This document shows, one piece after another, positions 20,940 to 30,483 of a stretch of 64,000 nt of DNA. Positions within the stretch are counted from its first letter, which is position 1. Every line of letters starts with the position of its first letter. The DNA is from Cordylochernes scorpioides. Lineage: Eukaryota; Arthropoda; Arachnida; Pseudoscorpiones; Chernetidae. The notes beneath the pieces were generated by a model that saw nothing but the letters and a program-made list of their open reading frames with translations, was not told where the DNA came from and made no database searches. The translations under genes and the position numbers were made by a program. The stretch covers positions 72,579,107-72,643,106 of the forward strand of contig CP092881.1 in assembly GCA_030710605.1 (NCBI GenBank). The letters run 5' to 3'.

Positions 20940-21204
20940 TAGAAGTTCGTTGAATTGAGGAAATTCCTTCTGCTGAGAGAAGTATTACGAATGGTTGCGT
21001 TACATCACCTGGCCTCAATCTGACGATGGCTCGAGATACTGACAGACATGTCTGCTGTTGCTGCAAGAGCCCTTAATACGCAATATGGTGAAAATGGGCT
21101 GAAATATCAAATAATCAAAACACATCACTGTTGTAACGAATACATTTACTGGAAATGTGTTTCTATTCAATAATATTGCAGCAAAGTATCTATAGTTCTT
21201 CAAA
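20940..21204. other. No recognisable gene
   Basis: No supported features between the MITE and the next foldback. Confidence 0.4.
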
Positions 21205-21520
21205 TAAAAGACACTTCGGCCAGTAAATCTTTTTTATTGTCTCGACGTTTATTCTGAATAATTTCTGACGCTTTGCCAGAAGTCAAGAAACAAGATATTT
21301 CAATCTACAGGAAGCATGAAAACAAATCAGAAAATGGCTATAGACTATTGGATTAGAGGAAAATAGAAGTATAACAACTCTCATGTGATATTATTCTCAG
21401 AAGAAGGAACTTCAGAGTAAAGTGTAATTTTTTGTCGAAACGTCGAGACAATAAAAAAAAGATTTAATGGCCGAAGTATCTTTTATTTGAAGAACTATGA
21501 ATGCCGGCCAGGCAGCCTCT
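21205..21520. repeat. Foldback element 3, partial relative of foldback 1
   Basis: Arms GACACTTCGGCCAGTAAATC (21210-21229) and GATTTAATGGCCGAAGTATC in the right part, with TTGTCTCGACGTTT and TGTCGAAACGTCGAGACAA. The ribozyme-like CTGANGA half is lost from both arms, leaving only the GAAACGTC side. The right flank reads GAACTATGAATGCCGGCCAG, also seen after foldback 1. Confidence 0.65.
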
Positions 21521-21569
21521 ATCTTTACGATAAGTATTTATTATATTTTATGTACAAATTATTACATTT

Positions 21570-21770
21570 TTGATATTTATTTTATTTATATTTTTGCTAC
21601 TCTCTCTGCAATCTTCCTTCATTGCTTAACTTGTATTTTATAAATGTTTATTGTGTTGATAGCCTTAAATAAATTGCCGTGTCATCCTGAAGATGTCAGA
21701 AAGCTCGTCAAACCTTTCCAATAAAGAAACTTGTCACTTTTATCGTTGGTGTCTTCTTAGCAATGGTATC
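21570..21770 (+). repeat. Dispersed repeat, copy 3
   Basis: Contains TACTCTCTCTGCAATCTTCC, CTTAAATAAATTGCC and a second AATAAAG, the same order as at 1676-1800 (minus) and 19555-19790. Probably a retroelement 3' end. Confidence 0.45.
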
Positions 21771-21865
21771 CGGCTATTCCTTCTTATGTAATTTTTGTTC
21801 TTAGAATTTTGACATTTTCAATCGTCCTGTAAATAGGCCCTGTATGTATAAATTGCCTCCGTCTA

Positions 21866-22167
21866 GGGGGTCAGTGTAAGGATGGTCTAAGCCGCTGGTT
21901 TTCTACCGCTACGACCCGGGATCGAATCCCGCATTGAGCACTTTTTTTGTAATTAAAAAAAAATATCCTATGGTCCCCGAATCTTGTAAAAGTCCAACCC
22001 CACCAGCGAGTGCAATACCAAACGGGGCTCTGACACATTTGTAATTGCAAAGTCGAACTGCTTTTAACATGTATAGACATGTGGTGCACTTACAGTAAAA
22101 AGCAGTCGCTAACTACCCACCATGATTATCATGGCCTGTACCGCGTGTACTAGGGGTAAAAAAAAAC
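21866..22167 (+). mobile_element. tRNA-derived SINE, copy A (full length)
   Basis: The 5' part is tRNA-like: a box A-like GGATGGTCTAAGCCGCTGG and a box B-like GGGATCGAATCCC. A body of about 220 bp with a CACATGTGGTGCAC-type palindrome follows, and the A-rich 3' end comes after TGTACTAGGGGTAAA. Further copies lie at 27784, 45851 and 40954 plus several truncated ones. Confidence 0.85.
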
Positions 22168-23277
22168 TCTGTCTATCGCGCAACGAACTCGAGAATGTTC
22201 TTCGCTGCATAGAGAGCTTTGAGATAATTTTCCAACATGTATTTCAAGTACAGCTCTGTGGAACTGCGAATGTAAGCCATGTCTGTGAATTCTTAGCATC
22301 TCGATATGTGAACCGACATTCCTGAAGTTTAATCTTTGACTCAAGAATTTCAATCATTGACTTAAAGGTTTCAAATAAATCCTTCTAACATTATTTTACT
22401 TTTAGATAATTACTCAATCGAACACCTAGACTCATTGATAATTTTAAACATTCATTCTGAAACAATACAATTTTCTCAAATATTTCTTTCTTTAAATTCT
22501 GATCGTGGTTTAAAAGAGATTAAAACATTTGAAAGAGTAAAAATTGCTTAGGATACATGAATGCAAGCGCCAATGTTCTCACGATTCAATCCCTGCCAAG
22601 TGAGTCAACGGATTGGTCAGCTCGCCGATGGTCGCCTGAAGAATGCTAATAGCGAGAACCTGTTCCCCTTAATTGGATCTGGCCGTTGGGGCGCTTTGGT
22701 CTCTGTCGGATTTGCATATTGGCCCACCTACCTCTCAGCAGCCCTTCATATTGGTTGGCTATACAAATTTCCCCATAGAGTGGTGCTTGAATTAAGAAAT
22801 AAACACTTCTACAGGAGAGAATAAGAGGATGCTATCCTTCGATTAGATTCCTTAGAAAAACTATTAAGCAACTAATAGCCTTGGTGTCTGATAGCCGTGT
22901 CTGATTTGACAGATCTTATTGCAATAATCACTACAGAAGCCAAGGATAGCTACAATAGGCATGAAAACAAATCAACAAAATTTTCATTCTCGATCTAAAG
23001 TAATCGATCTCAAGATTTCTTAGTGTTTATCCCATAATTGACCATTCAACAACTTCTTGTCCTCCGGCACAACTTATGTTAGGACGGCTACCATGCTTCT
23101 TTCATTCAGAATATCAGCTGTTGTCAGATCTCACCAACAATATGGAGATACAAGAGAGGGAAGAACATCCTACTTTGGCGATTTTGTGTTTACACATGCT
23201 TACTGAAAGAGAAAGACGGATGATCCTTGCTGCTTCTGTGGAAAGGAAACCCAAAACTCAATACATTTATTAATAAA
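22168..23277. other. No supported gene
   Basis: Short open frames at 22561-22824 and 23076-23273 have no recognisable motif. Confidence 0.35.
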
Positions 23278-24114
23278 ACTAGACGAATGGCCCGGGCAAC
23301 GCCCGGGTTTTACCCGAGTGCGAATATATTTTAAAAACGTTTTATTCTTCATCTAGATCTTCATCTTGTCTACACCTTGTATACATCTTGCTTCCTAGGG
23401 TTGCCTAGAGTGGCCGCTATAGACAGGGTGGTCTGTATAGACAGGTGGATGTTACACACAGTTGATAACAGGGTTGCCTAGAGTGGCCGCTATAGACAGG
23501 GTGGTCTGTATAGACAGGTGGATGTATCACACAGCTGATAACAGGGTTGTCTAGAGTGGCCGCTATAGACAGGTGTATGTATCACACACCTGATAACAGG
23601 GTTATCTAGAATGGCCGCTATATACAGGGTGGTCTGTATAGACAGGTGGATGTATCACACAGCTGATAACAGGGTTGTCTAGAGTGGTCGCTATAGACAG
23701 GGTGGTCTGTATAGACAGGTGTATGTATCACACAGCTGATAACAGGGTTGTCTAGAGTGGCCGCTGTAGACAGGAGGGTCTGTATAGACAGGTGTATGTA
23801 TCACACTGCTGATAACAGGGTTGCCTAAAGTGACCGCTATAGACAGGGTGGTCTGTATAGACAGGTGGATGTAACACACTGCTGATTACAGGGTTGCCTA
23901 AGGTGACCGCTATAGACAGGGTGGTTTGTATAGACAGGTGGATGTAACACACTGCTGATAACAGGGTTGTCTAGAATGGCCGCTATAGACAGGTGTATGT
24001 AATGATAACAGGGTTGTCTAGAGGGGGGCAGGGAGGACACGTGTTCGCCGGCAGCCAATGGGCGCGCATTCTATCCGTGAGCTTCAGACAGAATAAGGCA
24101 ATTATATATATAGA
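23278..24114 (-). mobile_element. Non-autonomous Helitron, 837 bp
   Basis: Read on the minus strand it starts A|TCTATATATATAATTGCC (5' end opposite 24114) and ends with a GC hairpin GCCCGGGC-GTT-GCCCGGGC, seven bases, then CTAGT followed by T (23278). A 5' TC, a hairpin about 10 nt before CTRRT, and insertion between A and T without target duplication are the Helitron hallmarks. No Rep/helicase frame is present. The interior is mostly a 73-bp tandem repeat. Confidence 0.85.
23395..24030 (+). repeat. 73-bp minisatellite inside the Helitron, about nine units
   Basis: GATAACAGGG recurs at 23464, 23537, 23592, 23665, 23738, 23811, 23884 (variant), 23957 and 24004. Spacing is 73 bp except for two shortened units (55 and 47 bp) that lack the GGTGGTCTGTATAGACAG block. 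Units contain GTGGCCGCTATAGACAGG, close to the terminal word of the MITE at 3398-3559. Confidence 0.95.
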
Positions 24115-25159
24115 TACCCAATCTTTCACAGCTACAGAAGTAATAATTTTTATCCCATCGAAGCAATGTGCGAATTTGTATATAACAAAGACACCTATGT
24201 AAAATTCAATAATTTTTGTAAATTCATTTTAGTTTTAATTTTGTTTTTAGTCCTGTTATTGAATTGTATATAAAATGAATTGTATATAGGTTACTAAAAT
24301 GTATTTAGGCGCAAGTATCCCAAGCTGGGATATCGCGTTCGATAAATCGAATTAAATTTGGAGATAAAACTTTTATCATCTAACTGTCTGATGTATCCAC
24401 TCTCTGTGTTCTGTTTGTCACTTGGTTTGGAGATGCACAATAGAATTTTGTCAATATACTACGTTGTAAACTAACTAACTTTGAACCTGAAATTCAAATA
24501 TATATATATAATTTTAGCTTATGAGATATGTTTATCTATTAAAAATAAAAAATGCATATCCTGACCAGGAACACATGTGCTTTTTAGATGGCAGAGCGCC
24601 ATCTATTGGATCAGAAATCAACTAAACATTGATTTAGCCTGTTTACATGTTTATCTATGTGGCATTTTGGTGTAGAGTATTATTTTAAATGGGCGAAAGA
24701 AGTCTGAGTGACTTGAGATTCCTTTAACAGAAAAATATTCAAATGAACATAACTTCAAATCCAGTAAATGTCTACCATCATTGAAAATATTTAGTTGTGG
24801 GTTTAAGTCAAGTTAGTTTCTATAAAGTAGAACATTTTCAGAATTTTTAAATAGAATTTACCTTTTTATGAACTCTTGTTGTCTTCAAAGACTTCACAGC
24901 TGCTACTCAATGTTTCTTTCCACGTTATGGTACAGAGCTTGTTAAAAAAATCAATTAGGGATAATCAAAAGAATAAAAAGCGGCCAGAGAGTTGATGGGA
25001 CGGAAGAAAAAGTCAGCACAATAATTAGGTTCTGCAGGGCGGGCGGCCCAGACAGGGTTTGAAGGTCGCTGCCCACTCACTGACCTGGCTGGCCCATTCT
25101 TCTCCAGTGCCAGAATTCCATTTTTAATGATTTCTAGGGCATCCTGAATCTTTTCCAGC
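24115..25159. other. No supported gene
   Basis: AT-rich with no clear terminal repeats. GCGCCATCTATTGGATC near 24596 resembles the ends of the MITE at 41907-42222. Confidence 0.35.
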
Positions 25160-25470
25160 AAGACTTTCCACAGAAATTTGGATATACATCTAATAAATCA
25201 TTTACCACACCGACTATTCCTGAAATAATCAAGAATGCCCCAACTAAGCGAAATATCTTATCACAAATGGCAAAAATATATGACCCCCTTGGTTGGTTTG
25301 CGTCGGTGATGCATAAAATCAAGTTGATGATTCAGACATTATGGGCTGCAAAACTAACATGGGATGAGCCTATTCCAGTTGGAATACAGGAATCGTGGAA
25401 GTCAATTGTCTTAATTCTTTGTTCACTTAAGCATTGCTCATTTATTACTGGTATAGAGTCGTTATAGGGT
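25160..25470 (+). pseudogene. BEL/Pao retrotransposon pol relic
   Basis: The plus frame reads TPTIPEIIKNAPTKRNILSQ then MAKIYDPLGWFASVM and LWAAKLTWDEPIP. Together these are the conserved segment after the RT in BEL/Pao polyproteins (TKRxxLSxxAxxFDPLG...LxWDD/EPLP). It is only about 95 codons, with no flanking LTRs, and ends in a stop near 25465, so it is a fragment. U6-like sequence begins about 100 bp downstream. Confidence 0.75.
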
Positions 25471-25544
25471 TGTGATGTTGTTTTCAACCACCGGCTTTTC
25501 TAGGGATGTCTCTCTTATTTGTTCAACACGCTGTAAAAAATGAT

Positions 25545-25556
25545 TATATCTATTAT
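25545..25556 (+). promoter_or_regulatory. Possible TATA element of the U6-like gene
   Basis: ATATCTATTATC lies about 25-30 bp before the predicted U6 start, where a pol III type 3 TATA box belongs. A PSE could not be verified. Confidence 0.25.
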
Positions 25557-25576
25557 CAAAACAACCTCTATACTCA

Positions 25577-25688
25577 GTACACGCTTGTTCGGCGATACAT
25601 ATACTAAAATAGGAACGATACAGAGAAGATTAGCATGGCCCATACGCAAGGATGACACGCAAAATCGTGAAGCGTTCCTGAATCTTTT
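25577..25688 (+). ncRNA. U6: U6 spliceosomal snRNA, diverged copy or pseudogene
   Basis: The core of U6 is unmistakable: ACATATACTAAAAT, GGAACGATACAGAGAAGATT (with the ACAGAGA box), AGCATGG (AGC triad), and GGATGACACGCAAAATCGTG with AAGCGTTCC (internal stem-loop). It ends with TTTT at 25685-25688, a minimal pol III terminator. Differences from the usual metazoan sequence: the 5' stem-loop reads ACGCTTGTTCGGCGATAC, TTGG is TAGG, and CCCCTGCGC is CCCATACGC, in the stretch that pairs with U4. These changes make a retro- or dead copy more likely than a working gene, though the catalytic elements are kept. Confidence 0.85.
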
Positions 25689-26254
25689 CCTTCAACAGCT
25701 TCTTGATTCGATATTCAATAGTTGCTAGCGAAACCCAAAATTTGACCGTAAACATCTTGGCAGGTCTTGTTGGAAAATTCTAAGCTTCTATTCTAGACTA
25801 CATATTGACAGGAAATTTCGTACTGATTTGGTAAAATCTAATCATCTCTTTGATGCTTTCTTGTAAATCCAAATTTGCCTTAAAATTCTTCTTGTCTCGA
25901 GGCTGAGTAATTGTTGGAAGGTGTGTAGCGGGGATCTATTTAAGAAATAATTCCTTGGCTGTAGATTCAGAAAGCCAACATTATCTTGAGAGCTTCTTGA
26001 TATAAAGTTCGGTAGTTTCCTTAAGTCTAATTGTCTCTAGGATGTTTTGAAGAAAATATTTAGCGAATTTTTCAAGTTTCTACTGAACGGTACCTTGACA
26101 ATCATTGTTGGATAAATCCATACCTCTCCCAAGCAGCCCTTGGTGAAACAGAACTCTCAACTAGCTCCAGAAGACACCACACACAATGTATAGGCTTCCA
26201 TCCTAAGACTATATTCTGTACGACAATCTCACAATCTTAGCAAGTGGTGACTCA
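25689..26254. other. No supported gene
   Basis: Some minus-strand stretches near 25720-25920 are open for tens of codons but match nothing I recognise. Confidence 0.35.
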
Positions 26255-26256
26255 TA

Positions 26257-27553
26257 CAGAGGGTGTTTCCTTTCAAATGAAACGATTTCAAACGTCCGTT
26301 AGAACTTTATTTTTCGAACGTGAATTTTTTTCATGTGTTCTATGTGCTTCCCCTTCTTCTTGGCTATCTCCCTGCATCGGACTTTCCAAGCTGCGAACAC
26401 TTCCTTGACTTTGGAGAGCGAAACATTCGACCACTCCTCTTGTGCGGCTTTCCAAAGTCCGGCCTCAGTTTTGGGACGTCGGTTGAAGAGCCGTTGTTTC
26501 AACATACCGAACCCGTAAAAATCCAGTGGGCTGGCGTCGGGAGACTTCACTGGAATGTTCGAGTTCCTGATAAAATTTAGGCCTAGGGTGTCCTTCATTT
26601 CTTGTAGGAACTGTTGGGTTTTGTTGGAGGTATGGGAAGAGGCTTTGTCGTGATGAAGAAACACTTTGTCCATTTCCCCTGGGTAAAGGTCCTTCAGTTG
26701 TTCGATGACAGGTTTCAGAACGCATTCTATATAGAATTCTGAGTTCACCTTCACCTTCGATGGAACCTTTATGAGCGGAAGGACTCCACGGCCAGTCATT
26801 ACCCCGACAACCATGAAACCTTTAGGGAAAGTTTCGGAGCATTGGTGAACCCAATTATCCGGGACCTGATTGCCTCTTTTGATGTAACAGATCTTCCGGA
26901 TTCCATTGCAATACGTCACATACATCCATGCTTCGTCCAATGTTGCAGTATATTCCGATCTGGAACCGGCCAGGTGTTCCTCGTAGAGCTTCCGGGCATT
27001 CGTTGCACGGTTTTTCATGTGGAAAGGGGTGAGCTTGTGAACCTTGCCTTTTCGTCGGGTATCCAGTTCCAAATCTTTGTGAATTATGTTATTTATCGTT
27101 TTTAGCGATGTTCCACACATTCTGGAAAGTTGGCGCTGAGATGGTGGATTTTCAGTAGTTGCTAGCCGCTTTACCTTGGAAACCGTGGCGGGAGTCCGCA
27201 CCGGACGTGGTCGATCGACTTGAAATTTTTGCCCATTGGATTCAGCTTCCCTTTTCTTTCCGATGCCATTTACTACCCTACATATTGTAGCTTTGCCAAC
27301 ATCTAGTCCTTCTGCTTTTAGCTTTTTCACTATGACGCTATAACTGTTTCCTTCTTTGGAAAGGGTCCGAATTGTTTGTTCGACTTGGAGCGTTAGTCTC
27401 TCTCCCCCCATGTTGCAAAAATCATGATACCTGATGAAAATGAATTCTCCAGAAGATTCTAGATCTATTGGAACCAGTGTCGTGTGCAGCATGCCTGCAC
27501 GTGCAAAACGCGAGCGCTCGAAAATCGTTTCATTTGAAAGGAAACACCCTCCG
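26257..27553 (-). mobile_element. Tc1/mariner-superfamily transposon, DD41D type
   Basis: TIRs: plus strand from 26257 CAGAGGGTGTTTCCTTTCAA and minus strand from 27553 CGGAGGGTGTTTCCTTTCAA, continuing for about 32 bp. TA lies at 26255-26256 and 27554-27555. Length 1297 bp with one uninterrupted transposase frame. Confidence 0.95.
26299..27411 (-). CDS. DD41D (rosa/Lsra-like) transposase, intact
   Basis: This transposase would mobilise the flanking TIR element. The open frame runs past the right TIR, so I place the start at the internal ATG (MGGERLTLQVEQTIR, 27411), giving 370 residues, usual for the superfamily. Residues 1-110 form a helix-turn-helix region (NSYSVIVKKLKAEGLDVGKA, then SQRQLSRMCGTSLKTINNI). 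The catalytic Asp residues are D159 (LDEAWMY), D255 (LHHDKASSHTS) and D297 (SPDASPLDFYGFG). I count 41 residues between the last two, the spacing of the DD41D group. The C-terminus is Lys-rich (KKKGKHIEHMKKIHVRKIKF). No stop or frameshift is visible, so this copy could be functional; the D41D class is inferred from spacing only. Confidence 0.92.
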   Translation of the reverse strand: MGGERLTLQVEQTIRTLSKEGNSYSVIVKKLKAEGLDVGKATICRVVNGIGKKREAESNGQKFQVDRPRPVRTPATVSKVKRLATTENPPSQRQLSRMCGTSLKTINNIIHKDLELDTRRKGKVHKLTPFHMKNRATNARKLYEEHLAGSRSEYTATLDEAWMYVTYCNGIRKICYIKRGNQVPDNWVHQCSETFPKGFMVVGVMTGRGVLPLIKVPSKVKVNSEFYIECVLKPVIEQLKDLYPGEMDKVFLHHDKASSHTSNKTQQFLQEMKDTLGLNFIRNSNIPVKSPDASPLDFYGFGMLKQRLFNRRPKTEAGLWKAAQEEWSNVSLSKVKEVFAAWKVRCREIAKKKGKHIEHMKKIHVRKIKF

Positions 27554-27783
27554 TACAATAACAAAATTCAAAGCTTCGTTGAAATTATATCGTTAAAAAA
27601 AATAGGTTCATTTAATTAGGAGAGAAGTAAAATAACTTCACACACACATGGTTTTTTTAATATGCTTGAAACAAACACAAATTACTGTACTATTTATAAA
27701 ATACAATGTTATGTCGCTTTCTTGTCACAGGATGATCAAATGAGTCGGTAAGGATCTCTTTCTGCATTCATGGAAAACAAAAA

Positions 27784-28095
27784 GGGGGTCGGTGGAAGGA
27801 TGGTCTAAACCGTTGGTTTTCGACCGCTACGACCCGGGTTCGATTCCCGCATTGGGCACTTTTTTTTTCTTCTGATTTTGAAAAAATGTTCCAATGGTCG
27901 CCTATTCTTGCAAAATTCCAGCGAGTGCAAGTAACAAAACGGGGCTCTAGCACATTTTTAAGTTCAAAGTCGAACTGCTTTTCACGTGTGTAGACATGTG
28001 GTACACTTACAGTTAAAGCAGTCGCCTACTTCTACCCACCATGATTATCATGGCCTGTACCACGTATACTAGGAATAAGCGAAGAAGAAGAACAA
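27784..28095 (+). mobile_element. tRNA-derived SINE, copy B (full length)
   Basis: Head GGTCGGTGGAAGGATGGTCT with box B CGGGTTCGATTCCC, the body as in copy A, and a 3' end ACTAGGAATAAGCGAAGAAG. It sits between the two complete DNA transposons. Confidence 0.88.
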
Positions 28096-28211
28096 AGCAA
28101 GTAACACACAGAGAACATCATCCGCCGTCAACAACAGACTTCACACCTGGCCACCAGATCTTCCTTGTTGACTAATCCGTCGGCCCCTCAGCTATTCTTG
28201 ACGCCAACATA

Positions 28212-29541
28212 CGAGGTGTGTTCAAAAGGTATCGCGACTTTTGAATTTTCGCGGGTTACGTATATTCGAATTTCTATCTTTTTGTGGCTTTATGTTGGTA
28301 TTCATGTCTCTCACTTATGCCGACAAGCTCGGCCATTTTGAAGGTTCACTTAATTGTTGACAGCTGCTTTGCTTGCAGGTGTTTTGGATCGTCTTCGATT
28401 TTTACCTATTAAAAAAAATGGATCAAAGAACCTGTATCAAATTTTGTGTGAAAAACGAAATTAAGTGCGCGGATGCATTCCGAATGTTGACAGTGGCATA
28501 CGGAGAAGCTACCTTGGACCGAAGCAACGTTTATCGGTGGTACAAAATGTTCTCAAAAGGCCGAGAAGATGTGAACGACGAAGAGCGTGCCGGACGCCCG
28601 AGCACTTCAACAACAGACGAAAAAATTAATGAAGTGGAGAAAATGATATTGGCCAATCGTCGAATCACCGTTAGAGAAGTTGCTGAGGACCTAAACATAT
28701 CGATTGGCTCGTGCCATTCGATTTTTATCAATGAATGGGGCATGAGACGGGTCGCCGCGAAATTCGTACCAAAATTGCTCAATTGCGACCAAAAACAGCA
28801 TCGCATGAACATTGCTAATGAGATGTTAGACTCTGTCCGCGACGACCCAAATTTGCTCCAGAGAGTCATAACTGGTGACGAAGCCTGGGTTTATGGTTAT
28901 GACGTGGAAACCAAAGCTCAATCATCTCAATGGAAGCTGCCGCACGAACCAAGACCGAAAAAAGCGCGCCAAGTTCGGTCGAATGTGAAAGTTTTGCTGA
29001 CAGTTTTCTTCGATTGCAGGGGCGTGGTGCATCATGAGTTCTTGCCACAGGGTAGAACGGTCAATAAGGAATATTACCTGCAAGTTATGCGCAATTTGCG
29101 CGAAGCAATCCGCCAGAAACGCCCGGATTTGTGGAAGAACAAAAATTGGCTTTTGCACCACGATAACGCCCCTGCTCACACATCGTTGCTTGTGCGGGAC
29201 TTTTTGGCCAAAAACAACACACTAATGATGCCGCAGCCACCTTATTCCCCAGATCTGGCCCCCTGTGACTTTTTCTTGTTCCCCAAACTGAAGAGGCCCA
29301 TGAAAGGACGACGTTACGCTACGCTTGACGAGATAAAGACGGCATCGAAGGAGGAGCTGAAAAAGATTTTTTTTTTTTTTTATGATTTTTTGAAGTGCTT
29401 CGAAGATTGGAAAACCCGTTGGCACAAGTGTATAATATCTCATGGGGATTACTTTGAAGGGGACAAAATAGGTATTCATGAATAAATAAATAGTTTTTGA
29501 GAAAAAACACAAAAGTCGCGATACATTTTGAACACACCTCG
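28212..29541 (+). mobile_element. mariner element, full length
   Basis: TIRs: from 28212 CGAGGTGTGTTCAAAAGGTA and, on the minus strand from 29541, CGAGGTGTGTTCAAAATGTA, both running on into TCGCGACTTTTG. TA at 28210-28211 and 29542-29543. 1330 bp with one long transposase frame. Confidence 0.96.
28418..29485 (+). CDS. mariner transposase, DD34D, with a poly-T segment
   Basis: A 355-residue mariner transposase starting MDQRTCIKFCVKNEIKCADA at 28418 (a longer reading from 28373 adds 15 unlikely residues). Domains: an N-terminal HTH pair with the GRPSTS linker, WVYGYDVETKAQSSQWK, and the catalytic triad D154 (TGDEAWVY), D249 (HHDNAPAHTS) and D284 (YSPDLAPCDFFLFP), with 34 residues between the last two as in mariner. 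It ends FEDWKTRWHKCIISHGDYFE, the standard mariner tail. Odd: near 29367-29380 a run of 14 T encodes a Phe tract just before that tail, where relatives have a mixed Lys-rich loop. It is a homopolymer expansion that happens to keep the frame. It may disturb folding or be a consensus error. Confidence 0.95.
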   Translation: MDQRTCIKFCVKNEIKCADAFRMLTVAYGEATLDRSNVYRWYKMFSKGREDVNDEERAGRPSTSTTDEKINEVEKMILANRRITVREVAEDLNISIGSCHSIFINEWGMRRVAAKFVPKLLNCDQKQHRMNIANEMLDSVRDDPNLLQRVITGDEAWVYGYDVETKAQSSQWKLPHEPRPKKARQVRSNVKVLLTVFFDCRGVVHHEFLPQGRTVNKEYYLQVMRNLREAIRQKRPDLWKNKNWLLHHDNAPAHTSLLVRDFLAKNNTLMMPQPPYSPDLAPCDFFLFPKLKRPMKGRRYATLDEIKTASKEELKKIFFFFYDFLKCFEDWKTRWHKCIISHGDYFEGDKIGIHE

Positions 29542-29707
29542 TATGTGGTCGAACTGACCCTGCTTACTACCACGGCGTTGCTGTAGTTTTCTCGTCGTAA
29601 TATAAATATATCCACTAATTGGTGCCGGGCTCTGTATTTCCTTGGTGAGAGCGCAGAGGAGAATTAGAAAACAAAAGTAATTGAACAGTTTACTATAGTA
29701 ACATTCG

Positions 29708-29950
29708 TGATAAAGCACAATTTGGATTATAATACAATAAAATAAGACCTAATCCAAATAATTTATTAGTGTGTGACGTTTTGGCAACAGCATTGTCATC
29801 ACCATCAGACAAAAGAATAAAGACATAATCCAAATAATTTAAAAGTGTGACATTCTTTTGTCTGATGATGGTGACAATGCTGTTGCCGAAACGTCACACA
29901 CTATTAAATTATTTGGACTATGTCTTATTTTCTTGTATTATAGTAACATT
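29708..29950. repeat. Foldback element 4 with hammerhead-like core
   Basis: Left arm: AGCACAATTTGGATTATAAT, then GACCTAATCCAAATAATTTA and GTGTGTGACGTTTTGGCAAC. Right arm: the near mirror, ending CTTGTATTATAGTAAC. It belongs to the same family as 48768, 49020, 53800, 62165 and 63128. Confidence 0.8.
29857..29902 (+). ncRNA. Hammerhead-ribozyme-like motif, intact core
   Basis: CTGATGA at 29863-29869, one unpaired T, stem II GGTGACA / TGTTGCC (7 bp with G-U pairs) around ATGC, then GAAAC at 29889-29893 and GTC at 29894-29896. All invariant core bases of the hammerhead are present. The mirror arm has CTGATGG and AAAAC, so only this arm could be active. Stem III is the loopless palindrome ACGT, as in foldback 1. 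Confidence 0.55.
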
Positions 29951-30097
29951 CTTTTCTAGTATATGAATTTTGTTATCGTATACTCTGTTAACCTGCCGAG
30001 ATAAAAGCATTAACACCAAAACAGTTCTCACTGATAATGTTTCAAGTTTTCATAGTTGCATATTGTTTCTTTGTAAACTTTGAGTTGACTTTATAAA

Positions 30098-30340
30098 TTA
30101 AAAATTTAGTAAAGGTATATTTACACACATAGAGGGTGGAGCAAAAGTTTTCAGCATTTTGATCAGTTTATTCCATAAAGTTTGTAACGTATTATATCTC
30201 GAATTCCAAGCATCGTGTTGCCATCTTTCTGCCAGTTTTATCCCGTGGCAATAACAGTTCTGGTCCTTCGAAGTGATGAACCCCTTCACACTCCAGCTTC
30301 CAACTCCTTCAGGTCATTGAAGTGCTAGCAGCGAAATAAG
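30098..30340 (-). pseudogene. mariner-like transposase C-terminal relic
   Basis: The minus frame KGFITSKDQNCYCHGIKLAE then RWQHDAWNSRYNTL resembles the mariner C-terminus (xSKxxxFYxxGIxKLxERWQKxxxxxGxY). It is followed by AGAGGGTGGAGCAAAAGTTT-like sequence that could be the TIR. Only about 60 codons remain; the match is modest. Confidence 0.4.
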
Positions 30341-30391
30341 CAGAGCATTGACGGGAACAAGCAGCCGTCCGACAATGCAAGGTGCAGACTA

Positions 30392-30483
30392 TTTTTTTTT
30401 ATCCCTAGTACACGTGGTACAGGCTATGATAATCATGGTAGGTAGAAGGCAACTGCTTTTACTGTGAGTGCACCACATGTCTA
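30392..30483 (-). mobile_element. SINE copy D, 3' part, split by the long-LTR element
   Basis: The minus-oriented SINE starts with its tail (run of T) then TATCCCTAGTACACGTGGTA. It stops at CACATG-TCTA (30480-30483), where the LTR element begins. The remainder resumes at 40950. Confidence 0.85.

Noticed and set aside
23395-24030. Regular 73-bp repeats as a CRISPR array
   Set aside because: The whole unit repeats with no unique spacers, it lies inside a Helitron, and the genome is eukaryotic.
23691-24058. Repetitive minus-strand frames (MCYIHLSIQTT type) as secreted repeat proteins
   Set aside because: They arise from translating the minisatellite; the unit length of 73 shifts frame each repeat.
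21866-28095. tRNA genes at the SINE heads
   Set aside because: Box A and box B are present but the anticodon stem and acceptor do not close, and each head is followed by the same SINE body.
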